Shown: piece by piece, positions 26,501 through 35,205 of the stretch
Layout of the letters: each line of letters begins with the position of its first letter
Position numbering within the stretch: position 1 is the first letter of the stretch
Assembly (NCBI RefSeq): GCF_001039355.2
Contig: NW_019774402.1
Location: 247,230-311,229 of the forward strand
Source of the DNA: Lingula anatina
Lineage: Eukaryota > Brachiopoda > Lingulata > Lingulida > Lingulidae
DNA: 64,000 nt
Direction of reading: 5' to 3'
Notes under the pieces: generated by a model
What the model was told of the DNA's origin: nothing
The model's database searches: none
Seen by the model: only the letters and a program-made list of their open reading frames with translations
Made by a program: the position numbers and the translations under genes

Positions 26501-29500
26501 TGGGCATGCAAGGTAGAATTACTGTAATTACATAAGTTTTGTGGAAGATTGCAGAGTTGCAATAAGACACTTAATTGATGATAGTACTCCATAAAAATGA
26601 CACAGCTGGAAAATGCTAGCAGATTTATGATAAATGATTTTTGTTCTTGCATCTTTACAATCCACTTCAACATCAGTATGAATGCAATCTTGGCTGTTTT
26701 TTCCTAAGTATATGATGCACAAATATTTTTTATTTTCATTTCTCACACCTTCCTACAGCTGTGTATCTTAACCATTTCAGGTGCAATTGTTGAAGCAGTT
26801 GATAGATGATTTGACTGCTGATGTTTCCCATTTTCCTGAAAAATTGGCCAAAGCTGCCATTTTGACACACTGTGCTGCAGGTAAACAGTTCTACACTTTG
26901 GTTCTCTATTTAGAAAATAAATGTCAGAAGGTAAAATGTTTCTATCTGTTATGCAGACTACATACAAAGTACTGTGATGGGAATCTATGCTGCCAATATG
27001 TGTTTCATCTCATGGAGAGATGCTTATAAACATAACAAAACTGGATACTATAACTAAAAGAAGGTCACTCTTGGTCATTCTCTTTGGATTGACTTTTATG
27101 ATTCTAGGAAAGTATGTCATTGTAAATGTAGCATTGGTGGAATTTTTTCAGAGGAAATTATTTTTACTGTATCAATTATTTAATATTGGATGTTACAATG
27201 CATCACATTCAATATTTTTGTAGGTTCTCAAAAAGAAACCCATTTAAGTGATTTTAAAATGGCATCTAAGGAGATCCAACAGGCAATAGCAACCATTTCA
27301 AATGTTGCTCTAAAGATGGCAGAAACAGAAGAGGATTTGGATATAAAAGCCACAGTTTGTCAAACTGTCAATGATTTGGCAAGACTCACTCCAAACTTAA
27401 CAGCATATGCAAGGGTATTGATGGGTAAGAGTTAATGTGAAAATTGAAATATACATCCTTTAAACAATCATTGAAAAGTTGTTTTAAAAATGGTGTGCAA
27501 AACCTTGTTTCAATTTTCAGCTAGTTTAAAGAGTTCAATCAATTTTGAGCTAGTTTAAAGAGTTCAATCAATTTTGAGCTAGTTTAAAGAGTTTAACCAA
27601 TTAGGGCTAGTAGCTATTCAATTAGTTAATTTTATTGTCACAAGTTTTTCATGGTTATGAAAAGTTACCAACAAAAGTCAGTGTCATGATGATGTATTTA
27701 TCTTTAACCTCTAGTCATTCGTTATTAGTTGTTGTGAATTAGTTAACAAGATAATACCTCTAGCATACAAATCAAATCATTTTAGATAACAAAAGCTTGT
27801 CTTCAGTTGAAGGTTATTAATTGTGGATTTATTGCTTGTTTTTGGTCTTTTGTCATAATGCAATAAATCCTGTACTTGGGTTGATTTCATAAATGGTAAA
27901 TTGTACAAACATTGTCAAGTATCAAATTACATGATGGATGTTAACCCTTAGTAAAAATTCATTTNGCCTCTCTGATCCTCTAGTTAATTGTGGATTTATT
28001 GCTTGTTTTTGGTCTTTTGTCATAATGCAATAAATCCTGTACTTGGGTTGATTTCATAAATGGTAAATTGTACAAACATTGTCAAGTATCAAATTACATG
28101 ATGGATGTTAACCCTTAGTAAAAATTCATTTGGGATTGTTCTCGATAAAATCCACTTTTTGTATGTTGAACATTCTGAGAAACCTCACTTGCATTTCTTG
28201 CAGACAACCCAAATGACCAGAGCATGCATGATTTCAGTAAGTTGAAGAGGCAGTGGGCATGTAAGGCCAAACTTTTGGTCACAGCAGTGAGTTCCTGCAA
28301 AAGGATTGACACAAAGACTGCCCAAGGTAAAACCATTTGTCAAAATACAACAACAACTGTTGCTTGAAATTGATGTTCTGTTAATTAATCTTATTATTTC
28401 TTTTTGCAACATTTCAAAAATATTATGAATTCATATTTTAGATGTTCAGATGGCGCTCTGTCCCAACACACCCCAGCTCCCAACTTCTTCACCAGTCAGA
28501 GGTGTGTCATTTTCTGTTGATGACACCCAAGCTTCAGATCTTCTTACTAGCCTCTTAGGGCAAATGTCACAGTCCCTGAATCTGACAGAATTAGGCAACT
28601 CTGTCAAGATGACCCCAATGAGTAGACTGGACACAAGTAATCACAGAAGTACACAGACTGTGAATACAGACAGTCCGGCATCACCTCAGCTACAGCCTAC
28701 AACAGGTTATGGTCAGCAGTCACAGAAGGCCAAATTTAATGACCAGCACAAAGGCACGCCATCTGTAAAAGTACAAGAAAAAAGATCCAGTCCACTTGGA
28801 AGAGGGTAGATATTTTCATTGATTAAACAGATTGTAAACTGATTAAGACATTCAAAATATGTTGTTATATGAAATATAAGTCTATATTGATGACATAATT
28901 TTGCACATTATCTCATTTAGTGAACTTTAAAGGGATAGGCATATATCTTGACTATTCATCTGCAGGTCCCCAAGTTTCGCTAGTTTTTTAAGCCCCCAAA
29001 GTGCTGCAAATAGCTTCTCAGAACTTGGCAAGTCCAAACCTATGGAAGTGTGGAAACAGCCCCCTCAGTCTACAGAGAAATGGTCCCTAAAATCTGCACA
29101 TCAGATTGCTGTAAGTATATAATATACAACAGGTTAATTTTGTAGCGCTACAGGTTTAATTGAAAAACAGTTTTGACTGACAGGGAAGGATACAATTTCT
29201 TTGATAATATGTGGATTATTAAAACAAACATAAGTTGTTGCTTTTAAATTCAATTATAGCTAGATTGTATAATTGACATAAATTGACTTTGAGTTGCAAC
29301 TCCTCTTGCACATTTCCGTTATTCAAGTGCCAAAGTGAATAATGCTACCTAGATTAATGTGCTTGAAAGGTGGAAATCATAAAATGTCATTTAATGAAAA
29401 CTTTGCAATGACATTTATGTGAAGGCAATTTGTGTCAACAATAAGAAATGTATATCCAGTACTTTGTGGGACAAGAATAAGATGGGTGCACAATTATTAG

Positions 29501-31960
29501 AATTGTAATTTTGAAACATGTGCAAAAGACATATCTTACAAATGTAATTTTTCCAAGACAACTGAAATGAGAGGTCTTCATTTTTCTTGCAAAGTTCATG
29601 TAACTTTATATGTTTGTAATAACATGACAATTGGGTACCTTTTTTGTATGTGTTTGTTAATGATAACATTCACAGATTTAGGAAGTGATTCATGTCTGTG
29701 ATATGTGCCCTTGTGAGACTGGAGTAAACTGTTTGCTGCTCACAACCCCAAATATAGATAGAGGCTAGGGATGTTGGAGGGAGTGTTCTTCGTATCATAT
29801 GTACACAAATTCAGGGGAACAATAATTATCTTTTGACCTTTGATTGTCAGGCTGCTGCCAAGTACCTCCAGTTGGAGACAGCCAAATGGGAGGATGACAG
29901 CAATCCAATAGTCAGGGTGGCCAAACAGATGTCAGAGCAGATGTTTCAACTGTCAGAGTTCACTAAGAAACAAGGACCACTGTCTGTAAGTTTATTGCTC
30001 TAGTTGTTTAGGAAAAAAGCAAAATAATAATGTTTAAATGGCCTATACAGGGTTTGATGTGTAAATTTCATTGAAATGAATTACACATTTTTAAAGAATT
30101 AATTAGTTATGCTTGTAAATCTTAATTTAAATTTATGTTTTGGAAAAGAGGATTAGAGGCATCTGGTAAGAAACAAAGGTTGTTTTTTCTATTCTTCACT
30201 GTCATCTTACAGGGCAAAGAAGATATGATCCAAATTTCCAAAGCAATAGCAAAAAATGGAGATGCAATTGTTCAATTTGCCAAAATTATTGCTGAGTATT
30301 GTGTGGATAAACGGTAAGCCATATATTCAAGTTGTAAAAATTAGTCATAACTACTGAGAAGTAAATTTGTTAGTGATGTTCATAGTTTTTGTTTTGGTCA
30401 GTCTTGAAACTCAATCTAAAGAAGATACCACTCTGAAATAAAATATACAAGGCTATTATTTATTATTTATACAAGCTATAATAATAGAAGTAATTAATTT
30501 CAAAATTTAGAAATCTTACTTTGTGTTATCTTAGTTTAAAAATTCTTTGTCACTTTTTGAATTCATTGACATTCATGGTTTACTTTTTCAAATGTTTGCA
30601 CCTGTACAAACACAATTGAATAATCTTTTAGATAAAATTAGGGCACTCAGTATGAATGATACTAATTATATGTTAATTGAAAGAAATCTATTGCCATATA
30701 TATCCTGATCTAGACCTTATTCAGTTTAATAATTTACAGTGCTATAAGTTGGAACAAAAATATCCCCTTGCAAAGTCCATGTAAGAATGATGATGGTACT
30801 GCAGCCTCATGTTAAGGAGAGTTGTTGATTTTGCAGGTTCTCAGAAGATCTCTTGGCCTATGCAGATCAAGTGCCAACTATCAGCACTCAGCTTAACATC
30901 ATTGCCAGTGTGAAGGCTGCAACTCCAGAAGACAGATATGTACGTTTAATACTTTGAGTAGTATACTCTTATGGATATTAGTTGGGAGGATTTTTTCCTA
31001 TAATCTTTGGTTGCCAAAATTTTAGCTCTTGTCCATGTTTATTTTCTTGTTCTTTAATTTAGTATTATTATTATTGTTATTATTAGTATTATATTGGGGT
31101 GTAAGTGTACAGCAACTACTTCTATGGTGTACAGTTTGTGAATAGTAAATTGAAGCCCTGTTGATTCATTTAGTGGGTGTTTCTGAATATGATGATCATT
31201 ATGCACATTATGTCTTAGGCTGATAAAGTTTTGGTGAAGAATGCTGAGAATCTAATGCAAGCTGTTATGAAGACACTAAAAGCTGCAGAAGCAGCTGGTG
31301 TCAAGGTAAGAATATTTAAACTAACTAATAATTTTAAAAAGTTTCAATGTGATTTGCATTTAATAGCAGCAGCAATCCTTATATGTTTGTTTTAATTCTT
31401 CACAAAAGCATTTAAGAAAATTTTAAAAAAGTACAAACTATTATCACATGCAATAACAACATGACATAATGTTTAACTTTTGTGATTTACCAGTGGGTTG
31501 TAAGGAAAATTGCATGACCAGGGTTTTGAGATACAGAAAATTGAAAGTCCAGGGCAGGGGTGGGGGACATTCCTGTAAAAGCCATGTGGAAACAGCAGTA
31601 ATTGCTCTTAAACAAGTATGATAGTTTTGGGACCCTGCATTTTAAATCACCCCAGACCCATTTACTGACTAACTTTTGTGTTTAATTGTTGCTGTCAGAT
31701 TTGTGGGTGTAATTATCATAAGTATATTTCATGAAATGTAAAACAATAGGAATATTATTTATCTTTAGGGATTACGTCAGCCCCCACCAGATGCAGTGGA
31801 TGAGAGTCAAGCAGTTGTACTGGCCACACAGTGGAAGAGGAAGTTAACCAGTCATCGCAGGCAGGAGGCCAGCATTGCAGATATGGATGAACTGGGCCTG
31901 CGGATGATTAACAGAAACACCTCTGGACCTGCATTGCAAGAGATTTTCATTCGACGCTGA
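2026..31960 (+). CDS. Extended vinculin/alpha-catenin superfamily protein, 30 coding exons
   Basis: Coding exons: 2026-2106, 2387-2539, 2819-2977, 3165-3287, 11087-11266, 11707-11844, 12159-12305, 12723-12796, 12982-13138, 13388-13517, 13864-14073, 14353-14550, 14820-15020, 15145-15372, 15621-15783, 16314-16446, 16728-16838, 17110-17293, 24993-25221, 26332-26512, 26781-26880, 27224-27424, 28204-28326, 28442-28805, 28966-29110, 29851-29985, 30213-30313, 30837-30939, 31219-31305, 31769-31960. All phases match, giving about 1576 residues. The N-terminus (SIQRVLAPLATQVSNLIIYN) follows the vinculin start pattern and the tail carries PTISTQLNIIASVKA, near-identical to the vinculin tail. The family links adhesion complexes to actin in the cytoplasm. 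Vinculin has 1066 residues and alpha-catenin about 906, so this member carries roughly 500 extra. It is neither a clear vinculin nor a clear alpha-catenin or alpha-catulin orthologue. Confidence 0.85.
3428..4962 (+). mobile_element. TIR DNA transposon, non-autonomous copy 1
   Basis: The left end reads GGGCCATTCCGTGG and the right end is its near-perfect inverse (GGAATGGCCC, with a two-base difference further in). The interior is AT-rich with no transposase ORF. It holds repeated GTCCTTCC motifs in both orientations (around 3611, 4461, 4588 and 4780), like subterminal binding sites. The last 360 bases recur at 10483-10889. It lies in intron 4 of the vinculin-like gene. No clear target-site duplication is visible. 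Confidence 0.7.
3805..3914. repeat. Hairpin-headed repeat with GTCGTCGCC tail, copy 1
   Basis: Starts with a perfect 12-bp inverted repeat with a 2-base loop (TGTACAGACACA, GA, TGTGTCTGTACA; 3805-3830), followed by AGCCATCATCTGCGTCTGTC and GTCGTCGCC repeats. The same sequence appears at 63942-64000. It sits inside the TIR transposon. The flank at 3743-3804 recurs without the repeat at 3917-3978, just after the single N at 3915. Confidence 0.75.
5133..5138 (-). terminator. Polyadenylation signal AATAAA of the CBM20 gene
   Basis: AATAAA on the minus strand lies 7 bases after the TAG stop (5147-5145) of the proposed last exon of the CBM20 gene, which supports that exon as terminal. Confidence 0.6.
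5145..8590 (-). CDS. CBM20 starch/glycogen-binding protein with micro-exon repeats and basic-hydrophobic C-terminus
   Basis: Exons (minus): 8590-8542, 7984-7782, 7518-7392, 7208-7170, 6774-6724, 6553-6491, 6240-6187, 5977-5930, 5631-5562, 5223-5145, about 260 residues. If exon 10 is not spliced at its CAG/GTCAAG donor it runs to a TAA at 5549 and gives 238. Residues 18-105 form a CBM20 domain: GRGTALGTWDTQRGVNLA, IEWKFVRPQN and GWIWEPEPFRNR carry the family's Trp and Asn-Arg positions that bind alpha-glucans. Five short phase-1 exons follow, encoding repeated V-D-T-K-type peptides, then PSWWRRLFNLFTSCFRRR, a basic amphipathic stretch that may bind membrane. STBD1 and laforin also carry CBM20 but have other layouts; no phosphatase domain is seen. 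The ATG directly follows an acceptor AG, and a 5' UTR exon ends at 8813. The gene lies antisense in intron 4 of the vinculin-like gene. Confidence 0.75.
6115..6146. repeat. (GT)n microsatellite
   Basis: About 32 bases of GT repeat in an intron of the CBM20 gene. A shorter GT run lies at 5827-5845 and a CA run at 8519-8535. Confidence 0.95.
7521..7556. repeat. (AAAT)n microsatellite at a splice acceptor
   Basis: Nine AAAT units. Read on the minus strand they form the TTTA-rich tract that runs straight into the TTTAG acceptor of CBM20 exon 4 at 7518. Confidence 0.9.
8212..8454. mobile_element. MITE with long TIRs (GTTCCCATACCTAGATC), copy 1
   Basis: The left arm GTTCCCATACCTAGATC (8212) pairs with GATCTAGGTATGGGAAC ending at 8454. 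Imperfect pairing continues inward for about 60 bases through the CCATCTCCAAGAGGTTTCTCCC region. There is no ORF. A related element lies at about 42864-43068. This copy is in an intron of the CBM20 gene. Confidence 0.75.
9574..10471 (+). pseudogene. Degenerate Ulp1-like (C48) protease plus PHD finger, transposon-derived
   Basis: An open segment from 9574 reads WLNGTIIDACHDIIKHQFP, the opening motif of transposon-encoded Ulp1/SENP-like cysteine proteases. Still in that frame follow HLLTVSIIGC, VNICDSSF and NCGLYAIVNM, which hold the expected His, Asp and Cys of the catalytic triad. The frame has a TAG at 9838 and TAA stops near 10066 and 10090. A shift at the poly-T run (about 10207) then leads to a second segment (10181-10471) with a PHD-type zinc finger: CECQ, CDGCNKEYHPLC and YCTKC. 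The combination is common in mobile elements of invertebrates. With several stops and a shift it is not functional as it stands. It lies in vinculin-like intron 4 and ends beside a single N. Confidence 0.65.
10483..10889 (+). mobile_element. TIR DNA transposon, right-end fragment, copy 2
   Basis: Matches 4600-4962 of copy 1 and ends with AAATACCACGGAATGGCCC, the exact inverse of copy 1's left end. Four GTCCTTCC motifs occur (near 10487, 10500, 10700 and 10852). The left side is cut by the N at 10482, so its junction with the Ulp1/PHD sequence is uncertain. Confidence 0.7.
12626..12712. repeat. (TA)n microsatellite before exon 8 of the vinculin-like gene
   Basis: About 87 bases of TA, ending ten bases before the exon 8 acceptor at 12723 (TTTGATTTCAG). 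It fills the place where the branch point would usually lie. Confidence 0.95.
15145..27424 (+). CDS. Vinculin-like gene, linker plus extra helical bundles (exons 14-22, residues 651-1160)
   Basis: Exon 14 encodes a Ser/Asn/Lys-rich stretch of about 75 residues where vinculin would have its proline-rich linker. Instead of the tail, exons 15-22 then encode further amphipathic helices with the recurring Trp spacing of vinculin-family bundles (ENWAVQ, FEWAAKV, IRWQEM, YQWACKVQLLKQL). A shared QWACK signature links exon 20 (residues near 1060) with exon 23, suggesting internal duplication of a bundle. The host intron between exons 18 and 19 (17294-24992) is 7.7 kb and contains the antisense GPCR gene and a BEL/Pao remnant. 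Reading frame and phases are continuous across all joins. Confidence 0.75.
18867..19838 (-). CDS. Atypical class A (rhodopsin-family) G-protein-coupled receptor
   Basis: A single coding exon of 323 residues starts at ATG 19838. An acceptor AG lies about 10 bases upstream, so a 5' UTR intron is likely. Seven hydrophobic segments are visible: about residues 32-54, 67-89, 103-125, 145-165, 190-212, 236-262 and 270-292. The N-terminus has NTS and NTT glycosylation sequons, and cysteines fit the TM3-ECL2 disulfide. TM2 keeps MAMADLTIAMF, the LAxAD motif. The usual DRY is replaced by NCC (in INCCFAVAWP), TM6 CWxP is FYVVP and TM7 NPxxY is NAVIY. TM7 has no lysine, so it is not an opsin. The C-tail has RCCK, a possible palmitoylation site. 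The ligand is unknown. The gene is nested antisense in intron 18 of the vinculin-like gene. Confidence 0.85.
   Translation of the reverse strand: MATINAFQSSFDNTSMNTTGELDTLRMERQVVGYLSLPIIISGIFTNILILGATFKTEHLRKMPVSPFIVTMAMADLTIAMFYLPFTAYLRITQEGLDEGFCHFLAAFFWVLACTSIWGNACFTINCCFAVAWPTQYYEYQKRNLVVKTLVFISVFIPVTIVAIARGISNPKQAGLAIIIQQCLITDFKARLIYFTVTVIIPFCIMLFCHVKIAFVIKISKEAQNVSSQFKQDVKLTKLALAVVISFLIFYVVPLILILISTAMNLQTWIINGLNLLVWMGFGTNAVIYGLMNTKYRRAYKMIICRCCKGDQVEPVSVQTSSV
21382..22416 (-). pseudogene. BEL/Pao LTR-retrotransposon gag remnant (DUF1759-like)
   Basis: The minus-strand frame starts at ATG 22416 and contains PRCNIDIFSSNAKDYHYFI and RLNRLLQFTSGPAKDAIKNC, followed by GGSEG, the conserved gag block of BEL/Pao elements. 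The frame is interrupted by in-frame stops near 21848 and 21615, while family-like sequence (AREILKERFGNDHLVANAL) continues past the first. No protease, reverse transcriptase or integrase is present, so the copy is truncated and dead. It lies in intron 18 of the vinculin-like gene. Confidence 0.7.
22417..22958 (-). mobile_element. Probable BEL/Pao leader and 5' LTR remnant
   Basis: Directly upstream of the gag remnant on the minus strand. A candidate LTR start TGTGACGGGTCAATG lies at 22958 and an AATAAA within GTGAAATAAAGGCTACC lies near 22577, as in the R region of an LTR. The LTR 3' end and primer-binding site are not clear. Confidence 0.4.
22959..24992. other. Rest of vinculin-like intron 18, no gene seen
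   Basis: Non-coding by eye. The only structure noted is a short tandem array at about 24564-24675: three roughly 45-base units containing TTGGCTGTCCATGTTCTTGG. Confidence 0.6.
27516..27600. repeat. Tandem repeat, about 29-base unit, three copies
   Basis: Units containing AGCTAGTTTAAAGAGTTCAA and then TCAATTTTG repeat nearly exactly three times, in intron 22 of the vinculin-like gene. Confidence 0.85.
27817..28130. other. Direct 147-base duplication around a single N (assembly junction)
   Basis: 27817-27964 is repeated at 27984-28130 without visible differences, with an N at 27965 and a few unique bases between. The copies flank the N exactly as an unmerged contig overlap would. Confidence 0.8.
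28204..31960 (+). CDS. Vinculin-like gene, second linker and actin-binding-type tail (exons 23-30)
   Basis: Exon 23 closes the last extra bundle with RQWACKAKLLVTAVSSC. Exon 24 (364 bases) and exon 25 encode a Ser/Thr/Pro/Gln-rich, probably disordered linker of about 165 residues (for example SPSFASFLSPQSAANSF). Exons 26-29 encode the five-helix tail: AAAKYLQLETAKWEDDSNP, PTISTQLNIIASVKAATPED and NAENLMQAVMKTLKAAEAAG each match the corresponding vinculin tail and alpha-catenin C-terminal elements. Exon 30 adds a basic extension (QWKRKLTSHRRQEA) and ends with FIRR then TGA at 31960. Binding to F-actin is inferred from family membership. Confidence 0.85.
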
Positions 31961-33587
31961 CAGATTTAAATCTTACTCGTGAAGCAATGAGAAATCATTA
32001 TATTACTATATTTTCTATATTTTATTACCAGTGCTTTTGATACCTTTTATTCTATTGTTATTTTAATGATGATTTGCAAATGTATATATGCTGTTGTGTA
32101 TGGTTGCCATGTCGAGCTGCTTTAATTATTAAGAAGCATTGTTTTAGATATTGTGTGATATGCTAATCTATCATAAAACCAAGGTTCAAATGAAAATAAG
32201 TTACATACATGTATAAATCACTTTTTGGTCTATCCATTTTGAATGTCCTTTACATTTTAGCAATGAGTAATAGTGTTTATATATATATATATAGGTATGG
32301 ATAGCTAATACAATTAATTTATTTAAGTGTTCTTATCTCACTTGGGAGCTTTTCATTACTCATATACATATGAGAAATTGTTTTTCTTAAACAGGACTGC
32401 CTAACTTTGTCATCATATTTGGATTACTTGGCTGGGCCTTAAGGGTTCCCTCATTCTCCTTACTGGTCACAAATCCACTCTCTCTCCGACTCGAGTTACT
32501 TTGCTTTTAGAAAGAAAAGATTTAATTTGGTTTGGATTTCAAATGCTAATTTGGGAGGAGACTGTATTTTAGGTAGAAGATATGTTTTATCTCAGAGATG
32601 TTTCCTTTTTAAAGACAATTTTTGTTTTTATGCCAGTAAAAAACATTTTGTACTTAATTGTTACATCATTTTTATTGATTTATTTTAAAAAGATACTGGA
32701 AGTGGATATAGATAAATCTATTTATTCATTTACACATTGTGTAAGGTTTCTATATACAACTTAGATATTTGGACATTTTTTTATATATATATATTCTGTA
32801 ACTATCTCAGAAATATTTTTAAAATCAAATTGTACAATTGACGCCTTCTGTATATGGTGTTTGATAACAATTAGAATTATTTACTTACATGGCTGAATCA
32901 TTAACAATGTCAAGTATATTGTTGCTCTGCTTTAAAATATTGTGGTGTCAATTTTTATGGAATTTTTTACTGTAGGAATTTTACACTGTTTTTACACTGC
33001 TTCTTTGTTTTCTAAAAACCTCATGCAAGATTCTTCAGGGAATTTGGCTTTTTTTCAAATAATACATACTGGTACCACTTTTCTTTTTCCTGTAAATACC
33101 AAGTTGCTGATCTGTTTGCCCATCCGACAAGGAAACTGTTAGCAGCCTGGGCAGAAATTTCAACCAGTTAGGAAAATTACTGTTTACTTCAAATTGGCAT
33201 AACTGAAACTTGCCTCTTGTCTTAGGCACTTTCACCCGTTTTCAATGGACTAGATTGCGTTTATTCCAAGCACTTGGAGGTCGTTGTGAGGATAGTGTTG
33301 TAGTTGAGAAGGGAGCAATGGAGCGATCTTCTTTCGAATAGCTCCCTTCTCAATTTAGAACATAGCATGTAAATGAAAAACAAGCACGACGGTATATCTG
33401 AAAGTTTTATAAATTTTGGCTTTTGCAGAGTCACAACCTTTGGCATCCACTTGCTTGAAAATAATATTAAGCTGGCTTGAACTGTATAGATCTAAGATGC
33501 CACTCGTATGTCCTCTAAATCAGTAATGTATCATTTGATGGCGAAAATGCATATTCATATCAATCACCGTATAGATCTTTAAGAAAT
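31961..33587 (+). other. 3' UTR of the vinculin-like gene and intergenic DNA
   Basis: AT-rich sequence following the stop at 31960. I see no second gene. Small TA runs lie near 32279 and 32785. The exact 3' end is not resolved. Confidence 0.5.
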
Positions 33588-33677
33588 AAATAAGTTATTA
33601 TAATGATGCAGCTCTGAAGATCAAAATCCCTGAAAAGGGCTTAGGGGCCGTAGGTACGTCATTATAATAACTTATTT
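33588..33677. repeat. Perfect 19-bp inverted repeat, possible tiny MITE
   Basis: AAATAAGTTATTATAATGA (33588-33606) is perfectly inverted at 33659-33677, with a 52-base loop containing CCCTGAAAAGGGCTTAGGGG. It lies about 130 bases upstream of the PPP1R3-like ORF. Confidence 0.7.
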
Positions 33678-33804
33678 GTGGCGAAAATGAAAACGAATAT
33701 AACGTAACGTCACCAAACAATAAGAAAACGTGGTTGTGACGAAAGAGAATAGTGCAACGCAACGTGAAGCATTTTACACCAGACGCAATGTATCAGTTGA
33801 AAAG

Positions 33805-34515
33805 ATGTGTTCTTTTTGGGTTGCTTTAGCCGCTATTTATTCCCGTCAGATGGAGAACAGAAACCCTCTTCTGCACAACGCGCAGGCGAAAAAGAACGTA
33901 AGATTTTGCGGCGAAAACACAGTGATTCTGGAAACGGAAAACTTGCTATCGAGCAATCCAGGCCTATCATCAGAAGATAATAACTACATCCATAAAATAA
34001 GGGGAACAAAGAATGTGACGTTTGCTTCAGAAGTAAGTCTGAGTGCAGTAAATTCTCTACCGCCAGTGAAAGGATTTGGCTTACCGTTACCATTAGATCG
34101 CAGCATCGTTCTTCATCTTACGCCGCTCTACGTCCAGTACCCCAATTTCCAGGTACCAAGAACACAGCTGAAACGCTTCCGAGATCGAGTGGCTCTTTGG
34201 TGGAACACGAGTACAATGTCACTAAAATTTAAACCTCGACGAGACGGCACAGTTTTCTGCATACTCACTGTAAGAACGGGGTTATTTAGAAAACAAAAAT
34301 TCTACGGAAATGTGTCTGTTGGTCATATATTTGAAACTCTCCGTTTGCGCTGTGTGGTGTACACGGGTGAAAATAGTGAAAATGACATTCAGCTGACTTA
34401 TCCCGCTTTTGAATATGGGGATCATTGTTACATGGCAGGAACCATGCGTAGAACTGAACATACCACGGGCAACGAAAGGGTATGGCAGGCTAGGGTAGAT
34501 AGGAATTATAGGTGA
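33805..34515 (+). CDS. Divergent PPP1R3-like (glycogen-targeting PP1 subunit) protein, intronless
   Basis: An uninterrupted frame runs from 33730. The first ATG is at 33805, giving 236 residues. Two RVxF-type protein phosphatase 1 docking motifs are visible: KKNVRFCGE near residue 30 and TKNVTFASEVSLSAV near residue 70. The second resembles the KxVxFAD-x-L-x-V element of PPP1R3 proteins. The C-terminal half keeps the order of a CBM21 domain: FQVPRTQLKRFRDRV, DGTVFCILTVRTGLFRKQKF, a region like D-x-F-x-F (NDIQLTYPAFEYGD), and a terminal VWQARVDRNYR in the place of the family's WDNNxGxNYR. Vertebrate PPP1R3B-G genes are also mostly intronless in their coding part, and this length is near theirs. 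Similarity is weak, so an orphan gene remains possible. If correct, it would recruit PP1 to glycogen in the cytoplasm. Confidence 0.5.
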   Translation: MCSFWVALAAIYSRQMENRNPLLHNAQAKKNVRFCGENTVILETENLLSSNPGLSSEDNNYIHKIRGTKNVTFASEVSLSAVNSLPPVKGFGLPLPLDRSIVLHLTPLYVQYPNFQVPRTQLKRFRDRVALWWNTSTMSLKFKPRRDGTVFCILTVRTGLFRKQKFYGNVSVGHIFETLRLRCVVYTGENSENDIQLTYPAFEYGDHCYMAGTMRRTEHTTGNERVWQARVDRNYR

Positions 34516-34861
34516 CTGCGAGTGAATCTCGAAAGCCTACACCTACCCATTGTGTTTTAGGAGGAAATCTTAATCGGTGTAGCTGACGCCGAAATGGAGC
34601 TAAAACGCAAAAGCCGTTTCAAAAACGTACACCAAATGCCATTTTCAGAAAATATTTTGAATAGTTACGTTACCATAATCGTGTACAGACAATGACATCC
34701 ATTCAGAAATGGGATTTAATAAAACAGAGGTATCCCAGTACTGTTACCTGTTGAGGAGGGCAAGCATTGTTCTGTTGCTCAGGCAGAAACATCCGACACT
34801 TATATGCGTTTTAAACGAAAAATTCCATTAAATTATGATAGGAACAGCTGTGCGTGGTTAA
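34516..34861. other. Intergenic, includes left TTAA target site of the MITE
   Basis: No gene seen. This is the 3' flank of the PPP1R3-like ORF; TTAA at 34858-34861 abuts the MITE. Confidence 0.5.
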
Positions 34862-35205
34862 AGGGATAATAACTCTTCATTTCGGCCAAAAAATTAATTT
34901 TCCTGGAGTAAACAACAATTTTCCCATACTTACCAATGGTTAATGAATCCATTTTTACATTCAAAGTTAGTCCCTGTTTTTTTTTTTCTAAAAAGTTTTT
35001 TTTTTTTTTTGTTAAAATCTCTTAAGAAATTATAACAGAGTATAGCCATCAATGGAGGTCACGTGGTCTGAAGACAAGCTCAGATATCAGAATAATAGCT
35101 AAAACTGCTGTTTTTGTCGTAAAATAGAATATATTATATTTCTGTGAGTTATTCACAATGTTTTTATTGTGAAATATAGACCTCATAAGAAGAGTTATTA
35201 TCCCT
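34862..35205. mobile_element. 344-bp MITE with TTAA target-site duplication
   Basis: Perfect 17-bp terminal inverted repeats AGGGATAATAACTCTTC (34862-34878) and GAAGAGTTATTATCCCT (35189-35205) are flanked on both sides by TTAA (34858-34861 and 35206-35209). There is no ORF. TTAA duplications are typical of piggyBac-mobilised elements. A diverged copy begins at 63633. Confidence 0.85.

Noticed and set aside
2026-31960. Plain alpha-catulin or alpha-catenin orthologue
   Set aside because: The N-terminus and tail are closer to vinculin, and extra bundles with a second linker are absent from those proteins.
33730-33804. Upstream start of the PPP1R3-like ORF
   Set aside because: The frame is open but begins with GTG; the first ATG is at 33805.
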